A DNA stretch of 64,000 nucleotides from Acanthosepion lycidas (GCA_963932145.1 OZ010580.1:2858634-2922633); one strand, 5' to 3'. Shown: positions 33,331-44,080, numbered from the stretch's first letter. Program-made: numbers and translations. The notes: generated by a model not told the origin, from the letters alone.

Positions 33331-34189
33331 ATGAATGAACGAATGAAATGTCGATGAAATACAAACAAAAAATTTTAAGTAAAATTAGGTTAAGTAAATA
33401 TACGGAAATAGACTAATTTATCTGGATTTAAAAGAGAGTTTTAAGTTCTATTCACTATCAACTAGAATGGAATAAGCATATTGTTTAATAAAAATTTTAT
33501 CCTTTCAAAAGTGGGAAGCCATTCATGAAAATGTTGAATAAAATACTAGCCATCCACCTTGAAGCTTTTCATTGGTCAAAATCACTGGATTTGAAATAAG
33601 ACATAGACACATTCTTGTTTCTCAAGGCTCTTACACTGAAAAATTTGATATGATTATTTAAATATTTCGATTGAGTATATTTAAATATTTCGATTGAGTA
33701 TATTTCATCTAATATAAAATTCATTTATTAAAACAGCAAACATTTTTGAATTATTGTTGAAATGATAGCATTTTTTAATCAAACATTGCCAAAATGAATG
33801 GCTTTTTAAACGCATTTCCAATTCTGATTTATGATTGCATTTCCTCAAAAGGTATTTAAAGCTAGGAATCTAAAGTTGATTTGAGGAAAAAAGTGAAATT
33901 CGACCTAACATAATATATATGTATAACCAATTCTCACTTCAAGGTTTTTTTGTTTAATGACGCGTCATAAAGTCTCATAAAATATAAAGAATTAAAAATA
34001 AAAAAAAACAACCAATCAGCAATAATGCGTTATATGAAAACTTTGATGGAGAAAATGTTCTCTTTCTTCAAAATGAATGAAAGACAAAAAAAAGACAACC
34101 ATTTATTTATACTTGCCATTTGCCACCGAAGTAACGTACAGATTATCGAACTGATTTTCGAATTTATTTATTACGTTTACTCTTCCGTA
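33331..34189. other. AT-rich intronic stretch
   Basis: An 18-bp phrase ATATTTCGATTGAGTATATT is repeated in tandem near 33662-33705. Otherwise nothing is recognised. Confidence 0.45.
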
Positions 34190-34400
34190 CACCACACACT
34201 TCTCCAAGTCTGGTTGCCAACAAGGCTATAGGACCGAGTCCGCTCTGCTATTTTACCCATAGCTAGCGGGAAGAGAGATGGATTCATACCCAAAGGGTAT
34301 TGACAAGTAAGTGAATGCAATGAATTCAACTTGAATTCGATCTTGGCTCTCCTATTCCTCAATTCGAGCCACTATCCATCACTCCACCGTGCCGTCATAT
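34190..34400 (-). mobile_element. SINE-D, minus strand, tRNA-like head
   Basis: Minus strand starts GGCACGGTGGAGTGATGGAT, continues through GATCGAATTCAAGTTGAATT and GTATGAATCCATCTCTCTTC. The same order is seen at 3770-4030 and 48770-48935, all on the minus strand. Confidence 0.6.
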
Positions 34401-36084
34401 TAGTTTTAATCAAACAAGTCTTCTGACTTGTCAGTCCTGTGCCTCTTTAAGCATTTAGGCAAAGGTTAAAAGGTAACTTCAAAAACAAATCCACCTTTCA
34501 TGTCTCTCTCAAAGAAAGGAATTGGTCTCCCTACTTCGTGCTATGACAGAAAATAATGACCTCCTCTTCGGATTTAATACAATGGTTCGAACAAACCGAA
34601 GAATGCGACAGATTTCGGTGCGGTGGACCTTTCTGCTTTCGGCTCATTCACCACAGCGTAGGAGCAAGGATGGAGCCATGTGTATATTCTGTCTACCTGG
34701 ATGCGTGTGTTTATGTGGGCATAAGTGAAGATATATTTTTCTGTGACAAAATAAACCCAAATTATATGTGGAAAACGGTTTAAGAATAGAAATTTCATTA
34801 ACTAAAATCCAAAAGTAGAACAAAAAGCAGGCTTTACGATTGAGTTAAATTTTAAAGTACAATGCAACTCGTTGTCGAGTTGATTTTTTACTGCCCCAAA
34901 TTAGCTTTTGTTTGATGTACGCCTTAATGTCAAAATAAATTCGAAAATTCGTAGCACTTTCAAAAGACGCCGAATATGGTAACTCATCCAAAGATAATCA
35001 AATAGTCGAGACGAACAATGATGCCGAAGAATGGTAAAGAAAGCAACGTTGCGTTTAGAGTAGATTAGCAGAGAATCTGTCAACTAAATACTAAAAATTC
35101 ACGGGGAAACCTGCACTTGAATTAGATTGACCTCTAAGTAATTACCATCTTGGAGGAAGCAATCTTAACAATAAATACATCATCCTAATCCACCGTCCAT
35201 GAAATATATTATAGCAGGTAGTCCAAAACGGCTTACATTCGACAATGTTCGACAAGTGGTTTGACAAGAGTTAAACTCCACAACCGACCGCAAAGGCTGA
35301 GCTCCTCAGATGAAAAGTAATGTTATTCGTGTGATGAGATCGTCGGGGTATTATTTATTTAGAATTTTTAAAACGCATATAAACACTAAATGCACAGTTA
35401 TATGTTCAGCAGCTGCAACATGTCCATAAAAATGTTCGAAAAACGCTCGGTGTTCGTTAATAAGAATAATGTTCCATACCAACACGTAACTGCATATAAG
35501 CAAGAATAAGAGAGAACATTATTGAACTTGTTATATCCGTTCTACTCCCTCCTGCCATATTAACCCGAACTTACACCAATCGATTATCACCTCTTTCGAT
35601 CGCTTCAAAACGCTTTGATGAGGAAAAAATTCTTTAATTGAAACCATATTCAAGAGTTCGTCGATACTTTTTCGATAGCAAAATCTGCGGAACTTCAAAC
35701 TTAAAACATATCGAGTTGTTTCCTAATAAGTGGCAAAAATCATCACAAATTATGGTGAATATATAATTGAATAAAATTTATTCTTCATAAAATTTATGAA
35801 GAATAAACCTGAAAAAACAAAAAAGGAAATTATTTATGACTCAGTCTAATAAATGAAAGTGGTTTTAGCTTCCCACGTCTCTCATTACTTCAGTTTTTAG
35901 GCAATTTACGAATCAGGGATTAGCTCTGGTTGTTCCTTTGGAATTTCAATAGAAAAAAATGCAGTATGAGATACGGTCACATCTGGAATTGGGCTTTGCT
36001 TAATATCTCCGCGTCTCGTGATCAAAAAAGGCGGTAATTAAGTTAATTATTTCTACTCCTGTCTTTAGCTTCCCGACAAAAGTA
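34401..36084. other. Intronic stretch, nothing recognised
   Basis: Overlapping open frames at 34522-34798 on both strands have cysteines but no known motif. Confidence 0.35.
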
Positions 36085-36700
36085 AAACTGGCAACTTCTC
36101 TCGAAAATGGCATCCAATGTCAGTGTTTAACTGGAGCAAGGAATGGCTTGTCAATTTTAACGCCTTCACAAAGAAACCGCTATCATTTAATCACCACGGA
36201 GAATATTATCTGTCTTTCATTAACATGGCTGATGTTAACCGCCAAAAGGGCAACATTTTGCGTCTTCTTAGGTCCACCTTTACAGAATCCATTTTACGCA
36301 TTTATAAATGTACCATTCGCATTGAGTCTTGCTTGTCCGTTGATCTAGTTATATATCTCGAGTTGTAGCGTACACGGTCCTAACCTGGCAGCTCGACTTC
36401 TGTTACTTCCCCACCGATGTGACGTGACTTACCTCTGTCTTTTATACAAATCTTTTCATGGTAATTTTTTCTGATGAGCTTTCCTACTCAATACTACTTG
36501 TAGATCAGCAATTAGCGGTCACTGTTCTATTATTTCAAGAGTCCAGCTTTAAGCATAAGTTCTATTCTAATAGTTTATTTTCTCGAACTTCTCACCTGTG
36601 CAACTCTTGCTCCTCCGCTACCTAAAAAAAAAAAATTCAATGCCAATCGCTATCTTCTGTTTACTTGAACCCTGTTCTTTTATTGTCATTTTTCCTAACT
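36085..36700 (+). mobile_element. Jockey-like LINE fragment with internal losses
   Basis: NWSKEWLVNFNAFTKKPLSF, then NHHGEYYLSFINMADVN and LRLLRSTFTES match the family downstream of the YADD box (NWSKKWLVNFNASKTQLLSFNHHR...INMAD..LRLLGLTFTE). IYKCTIR follows directly, so a block is missing. The 3' part (36380-36640) shows VLTWQLDFCYFPTD-type decay and FYSNSLFSRTSHLCNS. Confidence 0.75.
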
Positions 36701-37139
36701 AAAGACATCATCTCAGACATTTCACACTTACTTGCCCATTGCGTCTTAGCAATATCACCTTCATTGGAGTGAAATCATTTAAGAAAACTTCAAATTCCCC
36801 AATCTGTCATTACTTTCGGTTTAACAAAAAAAAAAACTTTTATATCTTTATCTTTCTTATCTTCGGTGCTTTCCACATTCCTGGGTAAGACGATAAACTA
36901 CATCCAGCAGCAAATCCTCTGATTGGGAGATTTTGAGGGGCGTGGACCCACCACTTAATTGCTGTTGTTCCCACGTCAAGGCTGACTTGAATTGGTAGCA
37001 CCTGTTAGGATCCCAGCTAAATTTTATTTTTTAATAAAATGAGCAATAGATTTTATAGAAAAATGAAAATGTAATACTAAAAAAATATTTTTAAAAAATG
37101 CATTTTTATAGTAAAATTACCAACAATATAGTTTATGTC

Positions 37140-37425
37140 GATTTTCTTAGCTCAGCTTAGATGTGACACAGGGCCGAAAGTATGGGGCACTCAGTAAGGA
37201 TCGAGCTCACTACTCAGTCATAAAAATTGATTTTCTAACCGTAGCTTAGATTTGACACAGAGCCGAAAGCTTAGATGCGGCCCATTTTTGGAAATTTTAG
37301 GGCACCCAGTGACGATCGATGTCAATATTCAATCGTAGTTGATCTTGTGAGCTAACAATACATTTTATGAGCTACAAACTATATATCTAAAAAACATACC
37401 TTTATCCTAACAGTATATAATTATG
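37140..37425 (-). mobile_element. SINE-E pair, minus strand
   Basis: Reverse complement of 22880-23175: two units with GACACAGGGCCGAAAGTATG and GACACAGAGCCGAAAGC, plus GATCGAGCTCACTACTCAG. The same position and orientation relative to family B as in the 22.8-kb copy. Confidence 0.7.
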
Positions 37426-37440
37426 TAAAAAGTATCTGTA

Positions 37441-37917
37441 TTTACATTACTAACATTATTCGGGCTGCTATCCTCTTCTTCATTGTCATATTCACAGCGT
37501 TTCGGCAGTTTGTACGCTCTGTTATTCTTCAGGTGATCGGAATTTCGAACTGAACCCTTTATTTCGTCCACTGGGGTAGATTGTTCTAGTTCCACGTGCC
37601 ATGCCTCTTCCAGATGTTTCAGTTATTTTTCTTTAATCCAACTCATCAAGTATTTGATTCACCACTAAATTCCAATCACCTGAAGAAGGCCGTGGCGTGC
37701 AATGGCCGATACCTGTCTATATTTCTCAGATGAGGTATTATGTACACTATTTACATTGTTCGGACTATCATCCTCTGTGGGAATAGGTTTAAATCATAGA
37801 GAAAGAACATCATTGGCAATAATGTAAATTATGCGTTGTGAATATGGCATATATAACAGTCTAAATAATAAAAATAATCATAAAACCTCATTTCAAAGAT
37901 AAAGTCAGATATTGAAG
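37441..37917 (-). mobile_element. SINE-A foldback composite 4, inside family B
   Basis: 37441-37665 tail and body on minus. 37666-37712 body stub on plus (ATTCCAATCACCTGAAGAAG). 37713-37785 tail on minus again (CTGTCTATATTTCTCAGATG). 37790-37917 tail on plus, ending GTCAGATATTGAAG. Flanked by GTATCTGTA (37432-37440) and GTATCTATA (37918-37926). The family B copy at 22864-22872 has this 9-mer once with no insert. Confidence 0.85.
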
Positions 37918-38099
37918 GTATCTATAGTTGAAAGCATAAAATTACGGCTGTGATATTTTGATTTCGGCATTAAATAACCTATAGGGATTGATATGCCGCT
38001 AAACAAAACCAAGCAAGCAACTAATGTAAGAACCCTATGAAAGTCTAAAAATGCATTGTTGTAGTAACAAAAAACACCAGAAATACATTTTAATAATCT

Positions 38100-38215
38100 A
38101 AGAATAGATTTTAATATTAGAAAAATATTAAAGATCCCAAGAAAATTAAATTTCGGTATTAAATGACCCATGAGGAATTGATATGCCGTTAAACAAACAA
38201 GCCACACAAACCAAA
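38100..38215 (-). repeat. Family B start, fragment
   Basis: AAATTTCGGTATTAAATGAC and ATGAGGAATTGATATGCCG repeat the family B 5' end. It lies 50 bp before the S2 exon. Confidence 0.6.
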
Positions 38216-38266
38216 TCAATGCTTTTCATGAACCTTAATTCTTTTAATTTTTCTCTCATCTTGCAG

Positions 38267-38393
38267 GAAGTCATCATGGTAGTATGGTTTACACTGGAGT
38301 ATCTGCTCCGAATTTGGTCTGCCGGGTGCCGTTCTAGATATCAGGGATGGATTGGGAGGATTAAATTCGCAAGGAGACCCTTCTGTGTGGTAG
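38267..38393 (+). CDS. KCNQ: KCNQ-type potassium channel, exon encoding S2 and the S2-S3 linker (partial gene)
   Basis: This 127-bp exon follows the acceptor TCTTGCAG and precedes the donor GTAGGT. It reads 42 codons plus one base: EVIMVVWFTLEYLLRIWSAG, then CRSRYQGWIGRIKFARRPFCVV. The run WSAGCRSRYQGW..R..FARRPFC is a strong KCNQ signature, and 127 bp is the length of vertebrate KCNQ exon 3. S2 keeps the first acidic residue (exon residue 1), the charge-transfer phenylalanine (residue 8) and the second acidic residue (residue 11), equivalent to E160, F167 and E170 of human KCNQ1. It joins the 17.0-kb exon in frame (that exon ends at phase 0). The next exon (S3) is not seen before the window end. 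Repeats crowd both sides: a SINE composite ends about 350 bp upstream and a mariner begins about 170 bp downstream. Confidence 0.96.
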
Positions 38394-38564
38394 GTAGGTA
38401 CCTTTTTTTCATATTCCACGGATCCCACAACGAAACATCCAGATGTGACATTTTGGAAAAACTGTCCACCTCGTTGCTTCGTCAAAAGAAAGCAGACATC
38501 AGTCAATCAACAACAGACACTTATTTGTTTTTACATCACACAACGCGTACCAAAGAGTTTTCTA

Positions 38565-39453
38565 CGAGGGTCATTGAATAAATAAGGTGATTTTTTCGGT
38601 ATAAGGACTTCTAATACAGATAGAAGTTTACTTTTTTATTTTTCAACGTAGTCTCCCAGCACTGTCACACACTTTTCCCATCTGTGCACATGCTTCCGTA
38701 TTCCCTCAGCATAAAAATCTTTGGACTGATGTCTCAGCCAGTCGCTCACAACACTTTTGACTTCATTGTCACTTTTAAACTTCGTGCCTCTCGTGAACGC
38801 TTTCAAGGGACCAAACAGGTGAAAGTCTGAAGGGTCAACGTCTGGGCTGTAAGGGGGATGAGGGAGCAGTTCCCAGCCCAGCTCGTTGATGGTCTGCACC
38901 GTTTGGGCTGCTGTGTGAGGCCTTGCGTTGTCATGATGCAAGGTGACTCCTTCTGACTGATGACCCCTGCGTTTGTTCTTTATGTCTTTCTTGACCTGCC
39001 TCAGCAGTTCACAGTAGTTCTTCTGTCAGACTGAATGAGGTCATTGACTGATTCGATCACCTCAGGAGACCTCACTTCTGTAGGCCTCCCAGGCCTGTCT
39101 TCATCCTCAACACAGCACCGTCCTTCTTTAAACAATTTAGCCCACTTGTAGACATTTTTTGGCTGAAACATGTGGCATCATGCACAGTTGACATTCTCCG
39201 ATGAATTTCGACTGTTTTGCACCCTTCAGCAACCAAAAACTTGATAACTGATCGATGTTCAATCCTGGAGTATGCTTCTTGGTCGGCCACCTTTGTTAAT
39301 CACCAAAACTCTCAAAGTTTTTTTTTAATCTGCAAAAGAAATTAAATCCATGTGAAAAAGAAGTAAAACAAAAAACAAATAAAAAAGTAAGCTTCTATCT
39401 GTATTAGAAGTCGTTATACCGAAAAATTCACCTTATTTATTGAATGACCCTCG
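38565..39453 (-). mobile_element. mariner transposon, internally deleted, with long terminal inverted repeats
   Basis: Ends CGAGGGTCATTGAATAAATA and its inverted counterpart form terminal inverted repeats of about 70 bp with few mismatches. TA duplications flank it (38563-38564 and 39454-39455). At 889 bp it is about 400 bp shorter than a normal 1.3-kb mariner. The minus strand holds a transposase with N-terminal helix-turn-helix and C-terminal catalytic block; the middle is missing. It lies 171 bp after the donor of the KCNQ S2 exon, antisense to the gene. Confidence 0.93.
38636..39290 (-). pseudogene. mariner transposase pseudogene
   Basis: Read on the minus strand. N-terminal part (39290-39040) has EHRSVIKFLVAEGCKTVEIH (DNA-binding helix-turn-helix), then a shifted GRPTEVRSPEVIE. 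The C-terminal part (38980-38636) has HHDNARPHTAAQTVQ (second catalytic aspartate) and HPPYSPDVDPSDFHLFGPLK (third catalytic aspartate, DD34D type). The block carrying the first catalytic aspartate is absent between them and the frame is shifted, so the protein is non-functional. The terminal repeats remain recognisable to a related transposase in principle. Confidence 0.9.
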
Positions 39454-39455
39454 TA

Positions 39456-39477
39456 TATATATATATATAACCAGCGA

Positions 39478-39511
<34 letters not shown>
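39456..39511. repeat. (TA)n microsatellite, interrupted once
   Basis: Two TA tracts separated by ACCAGCGACC-like sequence. Confidence 0.9.
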
Positions 39512-39513
<2 letters not shown>

Positions 39514-39521
39514 AATATAAA

Positions 39522-39648
39522 AATGTTCATTGAAGTTAACACTCAGAGGCGACAGACTGTTTCATGCTAAACGCAGTTATCAGGTGGCCTGACGATTGCG
39601 TCTAGCATGAAACAGTCTGTCGCCTCTAAGTGTTAACTTCAATGTTCA
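39522..39648. mobile_element. Foldback element with two inverted hammerhead-type arms
   Basis: Arms of about 55 bp: TTGAAGTTAACACTCAGAGG, then GACAGACTGTTTCATGCT on the left and their complement on the right (39600-39645). The short centre holds CAGGTGGCCTGACGATT. The arms differ at several positions. Confidence 0.88.
39582..39627 (+). ncRNA. Hammerhead ribozyme, minimal type I (predicted)
   Basis: All core elements are present in order. Stem I 5' side GGTGGC (39583-39588). Core CTGACGA (39589-39595). Stem II TTGC/GCAT with loop GTCTA. Core GAAA (39609-39612). Stem III ACA/TGT (39612-39614 with 39618-39620) closed by a three-base loop. H17 is C39621. Stem I 3' side GCCTCT (39622-39627) pairs GGC/GCC next to the core. 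Cleavage would follow C39621. Short stem III is typical of hammerheads in Penelope-like elements and animal retrozymes. The opposite arm on the minus strand has CTGATAA in place of CTGANGA, so only the plus-strand arm looks intact. Confidence 0.7.
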
Positions 39649-40894
39649 CTTTTACATTTACATACGCTCTATCTCTGATATCCAGCTCTTTATCCCATAA
39701 ATATAATACACATCTTAAAACTATATTACTAGTTATGTATATATAAGGAAATTAAAAAGTTAACTGTTAAAAGACGAAATAATTTCACTTTCAAAATAAG
39801 AGTAGTGTCAATTGATTTAAAAAAATATCATTTTGTAAAAATTAGACTGGATCGACAATAAATTTTCGTGCGAAGTGGATAAATGGAGCAAGTTTGGTTT
39901 GTGTGAAAAGAGCTAGATTTTCCTGAGTGCTGGAGTGTGGGTGAAGGAGCGAAATTCATTTCGGCACCCACCCTAGATTAAGTTTTTTTACTCTTAGCTA
40001 GGTTCATGATTATAGCAACCCAGGCTTTATTTTCAAACTTTTGTAATATTTCTGTTTTTATTTTTATTTTCTCCTTGCTATTATAGGTATTTTTCTAATA
40101 AAAATTGGAAAATACTTTAATGTATCAAGAACTAAAAATAAATCAGTGATATTTAAAACAATTTCCTTAAAAATTCCATTCTTCCATCTTCATTACCACT
40201 ATTATCCTTCAGATGATATTATTCCATTTTAATTGGCACCTTTCCTCAATTTGAAAGTGAAATCATATATATTGATCTTCTGTAAAAAAGATGTTCATGA
40301 ATCATCTATGCTCAAAAGAAATGACAACTGAAATGAATACGTTGACCATGTTTGAAGTTTTCATCACGAACTGCCCAAATCTCCGAGTTTCCATTTTAGA
40401 AAGAAGTATGGACTTCAGCTGGAATCGAAACCCGAGATCAAACAGAGATTAACTCGCTGCAGTAAAAGCTGCCATGATCTTTAAATCTGGCTGAAGTCCC
40501 ATGTGTCTTCAGATTAGAAAAATGGATTACGAGGTTTAATGTCAAAGTAAGTATCACTGGCGCGACTGGCGTTAATCCGAACATCGGTTCATTGGATATT
40601 TCAGAGATGAACGGACCGTTGTGGATTAACTAAACATACAAAGACACACAAAATAATCTGATTAAAGAAAATTAATTTGTATCTAGACCAATATTTCATA
40701 GATTTTACAAGATTAATTTTGTACACTTTTAGAACATTTGTAATATATTAAGGACATCTATGCCATTTCATGTTTTCCAATTTATAACGTTGTCAATTTA
40801 TACGAAATGGCGACACAACTTCTAATGTCAATAGTAAATTATTCATTTCTTATTAATTATTTTTTATAAAACGTATATTGAGTGGTAGTTTAGA
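39649..40894. other. AT-rich intronic stretch with a tRNA-like relic
   Basis: At 40430-40495 the minus strand reads GGCAGCTTTTACTGCAGCGA followed by GGTTTCGATTCC, like a tRNA-derived head with B box. The rest is unassigned. Confidence 0.4.
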
Positions 40895-41345
40895 ATTCCT
40901 TAGTTCACGCCATTCTTCCAAGAAAATAAAAACGGGTCCCTAGTTATGGGTTGTTCCAAAGATAAAAAGTATATTTTATTCGTGACATTCATCCAAGAAT
41001 AAAAAGATACACTAAAATAAAAAAGTGGTAATTAATATATTTTTAGAAAATTAAAATAGGTTGTTTAGTTCATGCGTTTGTTTCGGGAATAAAAAAGAAT
41101 ATTTAGTTCATGCCTTTGTGCTGAGAATAAAAACAATCACTTCTAGAAAAAAGGAGTGATTATTCCGTGTATTTTATAGGAAGTTAAAGGAAGTCATTTA
41201 GTTCCAACCTTTGTTTCTAGAATAAAAAGGGATACTTGATTTCATGCCTTTGTTCAGAGTCATTTAGTTCTAGCTTTTGTTTCTAGACTAAAATGTGATA
41301 TTTAATTTTGCTCCAAGTATAAAAACGTTATACGATTTTAAAATT
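40895..41345. repeat. Degenerate tandem repeat of about 50 bp
   Basis: Phrases like TTTAGTTCATGCCTTTGTTC followed by AGAATAAAAA recur near 40905, 40980, 41060, 41110, 41200, 41245 and 41270 with varied spacing. Confidence 0.6.
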
Positions 41346-41919
41346 TTCTTATCCCTAAACTTTCTTTTCTATACGACGCTCGTAAATTGAGGTGGGTTTT
41401 TCGTTATATATGGCTAAAGAAATTTTAAAAATGTAGTCTTAAATTTTTATGCCTTGCGATGCAACAGAAAATGGCTTCGATACGTGAAAATGAATTTTGT
41501 AATCTTTCAAAATCATTCTGAAATCACATACTATTCATTATTTTGATACATTTCTACTCGTGAAGACACAGAGAGATCGCGATTAATGTCATCTGCTTGA
41601 ATATCGAGACACAGACTCACCACATTAGGTGTCGCTGCTGAAGTGGTTTCCGAATGGATAGAATTGATAGATGCCCAAACAATTTTGAAATCGGATTTTT
41701 TATTCTCTGAGACTGATTGCCAACCAAATTAGCGAACTCAGTCTTCCCTGTTATTAAACCACAGTCGTGCGGAGTGGAGAATAGGCTAGTTACTTTAACG
41801 ACATATCAACACTTATAGAGTTACTTTATGTTTTATATGTCTTACAGAAAAAAATCACAATAAATTGATAGGCAAAAGGTTCATTTTATACTTAAGTCAA
41901 AACTTTAGTTGTATTCCTC
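41346..41919. other. Intronic stretch, nothing recognised
   Basis: A family B-like ACGACATATCAACACTTATA occurs at 41800-41819. Confidence 0.4.
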
Positions 41920-42480
41920 TTATTCTTCATTATGTGCCGTGTCCCCTCACAGTCATGGCTCTCTACAATCTCCTGTCCTTTGTAGCTCTTAATAAATGTG
42001 GTCTTTCTGTTTGTCTGTTATTTCTTCTAATCCTTGTTTTGCCATCCATATACACAAGCGTGTTACGTAGATCATCCGTTGTTTTCCTTTGTCCATCTTG
42101 ACTTCAATCTATCCTATGAGTATCAGATTTTCCAAGCCCTTTTTCCTCATTATGTGCTCTAAAATTGTCAACTGCCTCTTCCTGAATGTAAGTATAAGTT
42201 TCGTTTTTGATTCTATTATCGCTAAAACTTCGTCATTGTCTAACCCTTACTACCATAAAGGAGGGCAGATTTCACGTAACAATTTAGTACTCTTCTCTTT
42301 CTAACGAAAATTTACTCTTTCTTAATACTCTGCTTAGCGTTTGGAAGGCATCTTTGGTTATCCCAATGCGCCTTCAGATTTCAGTCTCGCACTTCCCATC
42401 CTCTGTTAAAAACGTTTCCTAGATATTTAAATTTTTGTACTTGTGTGATTTTGGTTAACCTAATCTGAGAAGGCGCGCTC
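41920..42480 (-). mobile_element. RTE-type LINE, C-terminal fragment
   Basis: Minus strand reads KYLGNVFNRGWEVRD, then LTFRKRQLTILEHIMRKKGL and ENLILIG, then CIWMAKQGLEEITDKQKDHI. This aligns with the 29600-30020 copy and with the known family end. Stops are present. Confidence 0.8.
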
Positions 42481-42689
42481 TAAATTAGAAGCACATTCCG
42501 TGAAGGTCTTACTCGGCAGGAATAATAGCTTTGCAGTAATTATTCCAGAACGATGTGTCAATTCGCTTGTATGCTTAAAGGTAAATGACTTTAAACATGC
42601 GTCGTTATTGACGCCAAAGAGTTATATGCGTGGTATGGAGTTTGTCAGTGCGTAAATTATGATTGATATGACGAGTTCAATTTTCGGCC

Positions 42690-42830
42690 CAAACTATTGC
42701 GTTCATCATCATCATCATCATCATCATCTTATAACCATGTCTGGTCGTAGGGTCTCTGCTCATCTAAGCACCTGACTAGTTCACTTCACATATCTGGGTT
42801 GAAAGCCGGAGAGATATTCATTCATACATA
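42690..42830 (-). mobile_element. RTE-type LINE, 3' end with (GATGAT)n tail
   Basis: (CATCAT)n at 42703-42728 on the plus strand is the tail. Next to it AACCATGTCTGGTCGTAGGG and CACCTGACTAGTTCACTTCA match the 3' end of the copies at 1650 and 3130. Confidence 0.7.
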
Positions 42831-43840
42831 GCGTGTCTTGAGCAAGTAGACCTGGTGGAGTCCATCTCTTTCCAGGTCAAACCACAACCCAACTAGAAGG
42901 CTCACCTTCGTCGCAGACACATTGCTCTTGTGTTCATCGAGGAAACTATCCACCCTGGCCGTTGATTACAAACTATGAAGTCTTTCTCCCAGCGATCACC
43001 GTGGCATTCACTTTCACACAAAAATCGATCTCGCCCCATTCACGCTCCAACAATGGATGGCCCGCGAGGGAAGCAGTGTTAATAGATAAGCTTATTATTG
43101 GCGTGCCTCCGCTTTAGCGCCCCCATATCATTTGTTAATTGAAATTTAATAGATAACATTAGGACGCCTACCACATATCAGTGTTTAGGACGCCAACCAT
43201 AGATCATCTCGAATATCATTGTGAATAAAATAAGATGAATTTCTCTTTAAATTATTTCTTTGAGAAGATGTAAAATTAAATATCCTGAATACCTAACTTA
43301 GGAGTAATGGTTAACAAGTTTTCCACGCAGACCGGTAGTCGTAAAATGATTTCTCTCCTAATGATCTGCTACTATGATTTTGGCCAGACTCTGCTTAGAT
43401 AATATTTACCTAGATATTGTGTGTGTACTGGTGGCTTACACACCGTAAGAAAACACACATTGACAAAAACGTTCGTCCTGCCTTCCACCCACACTAGACA
43501 CAATAACTGTCATTTTCATGATGGCAATTTCTTCACGACGCGCGCAAACAGGCGCGCATAAACGTCACCTAAATCTCTTCTTCTCTCTTTTGTTGCTAGG
43601 CAACTACTGACGTTATTAGCCTCGCTTTGAACAACATAAAAAATAGCTTCTCTCTTCCTTGGCATATTTTATACATTTTCGTCATTTTTTCTTCATTTTT
43701 CAATCTTTAATTATACCATTTGTTACTTACTGGCCGAGTAACTGAAAATGAACAAATAGTTCACCTAAGGATAACATCATTCACAACCTTCGCTTTTTTT
43801 AAATTTATTTTCCGACCATTTTATAAAATATATGGGTAGA
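42831..43840. other. Unassigned stretch, partly G+C-rich
   Basis: 42831-43100 and 43440-43640 are richer in G+C than their surroundings. The second contains GACGCGCGCAAACAGGCGCG and TGTTGCTAGGCAACTACTGA, which resembles a promoter or LTR, but no TG..CA ends with target duplication could be fixed. Confidence 0.3.
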
Positions 43841-44075
43841 ATATATATATATATATATAAATAAAGTAAAAAGTCAATTGAAAAAACCATGAAAATAATC
43901 AGGATATCGTATTGATTAAAATTTATGTCTTGAAAATCTGCCGGAAGTAATACTTGCGAATATACAAGAAAGGTGCCTGGAGCTTTGAATTTCACTTCTT
44001 ACAACTAGAATGTGCGATACACCCACCTTTTTAGGTTCACTTATGTAATTTTGTTTAGTCTCCTATACTTATACA

Positions 44076-44080
<5 letters not shown>

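Larger units (their letters stand above)
36870..38010 (-). repeat. Family B repeat, minus strand, with nested SINE-E and SINE-A composite
   Basis: Order on the plus strand: 30-bp unit (CTGGGTAAGACGATAAACTA) and GC core at 36875-37015, AT-rich part, SINE-E (37140-37425), family B segment ending GTATCTGTA, SINE-A composite (37441-37917), then family B again from GTATCTATAGTTGAAAGCAT to TAGGGATTGATATGCCGC near 38000. Confidence 0.8.
17116..38266 (+). other. KCNQ intron between the S1 and S2 exons
   Basis: The intron is 21,151 bp with GT..AG ends. It is filled by LINE, SINE, Penelope-like and tandem-repeat sequence listed separately. No further KCNQ exon is recognised inside it, and the flanking exons join in frame without one. 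Confidence 0.9.

Noticed and set aside
38183-38581. 132-codon open frame across the S2 exon
   Set aside because: Only 38267-38393 is coding; the rest is intron read-through around consensus splice sites.
43440-43640. Possible LTR or promoter
   Set aside because: G+C-rich and promoter-like, but no bounded TG..CA ends, target duplication or second copy was found in the window.
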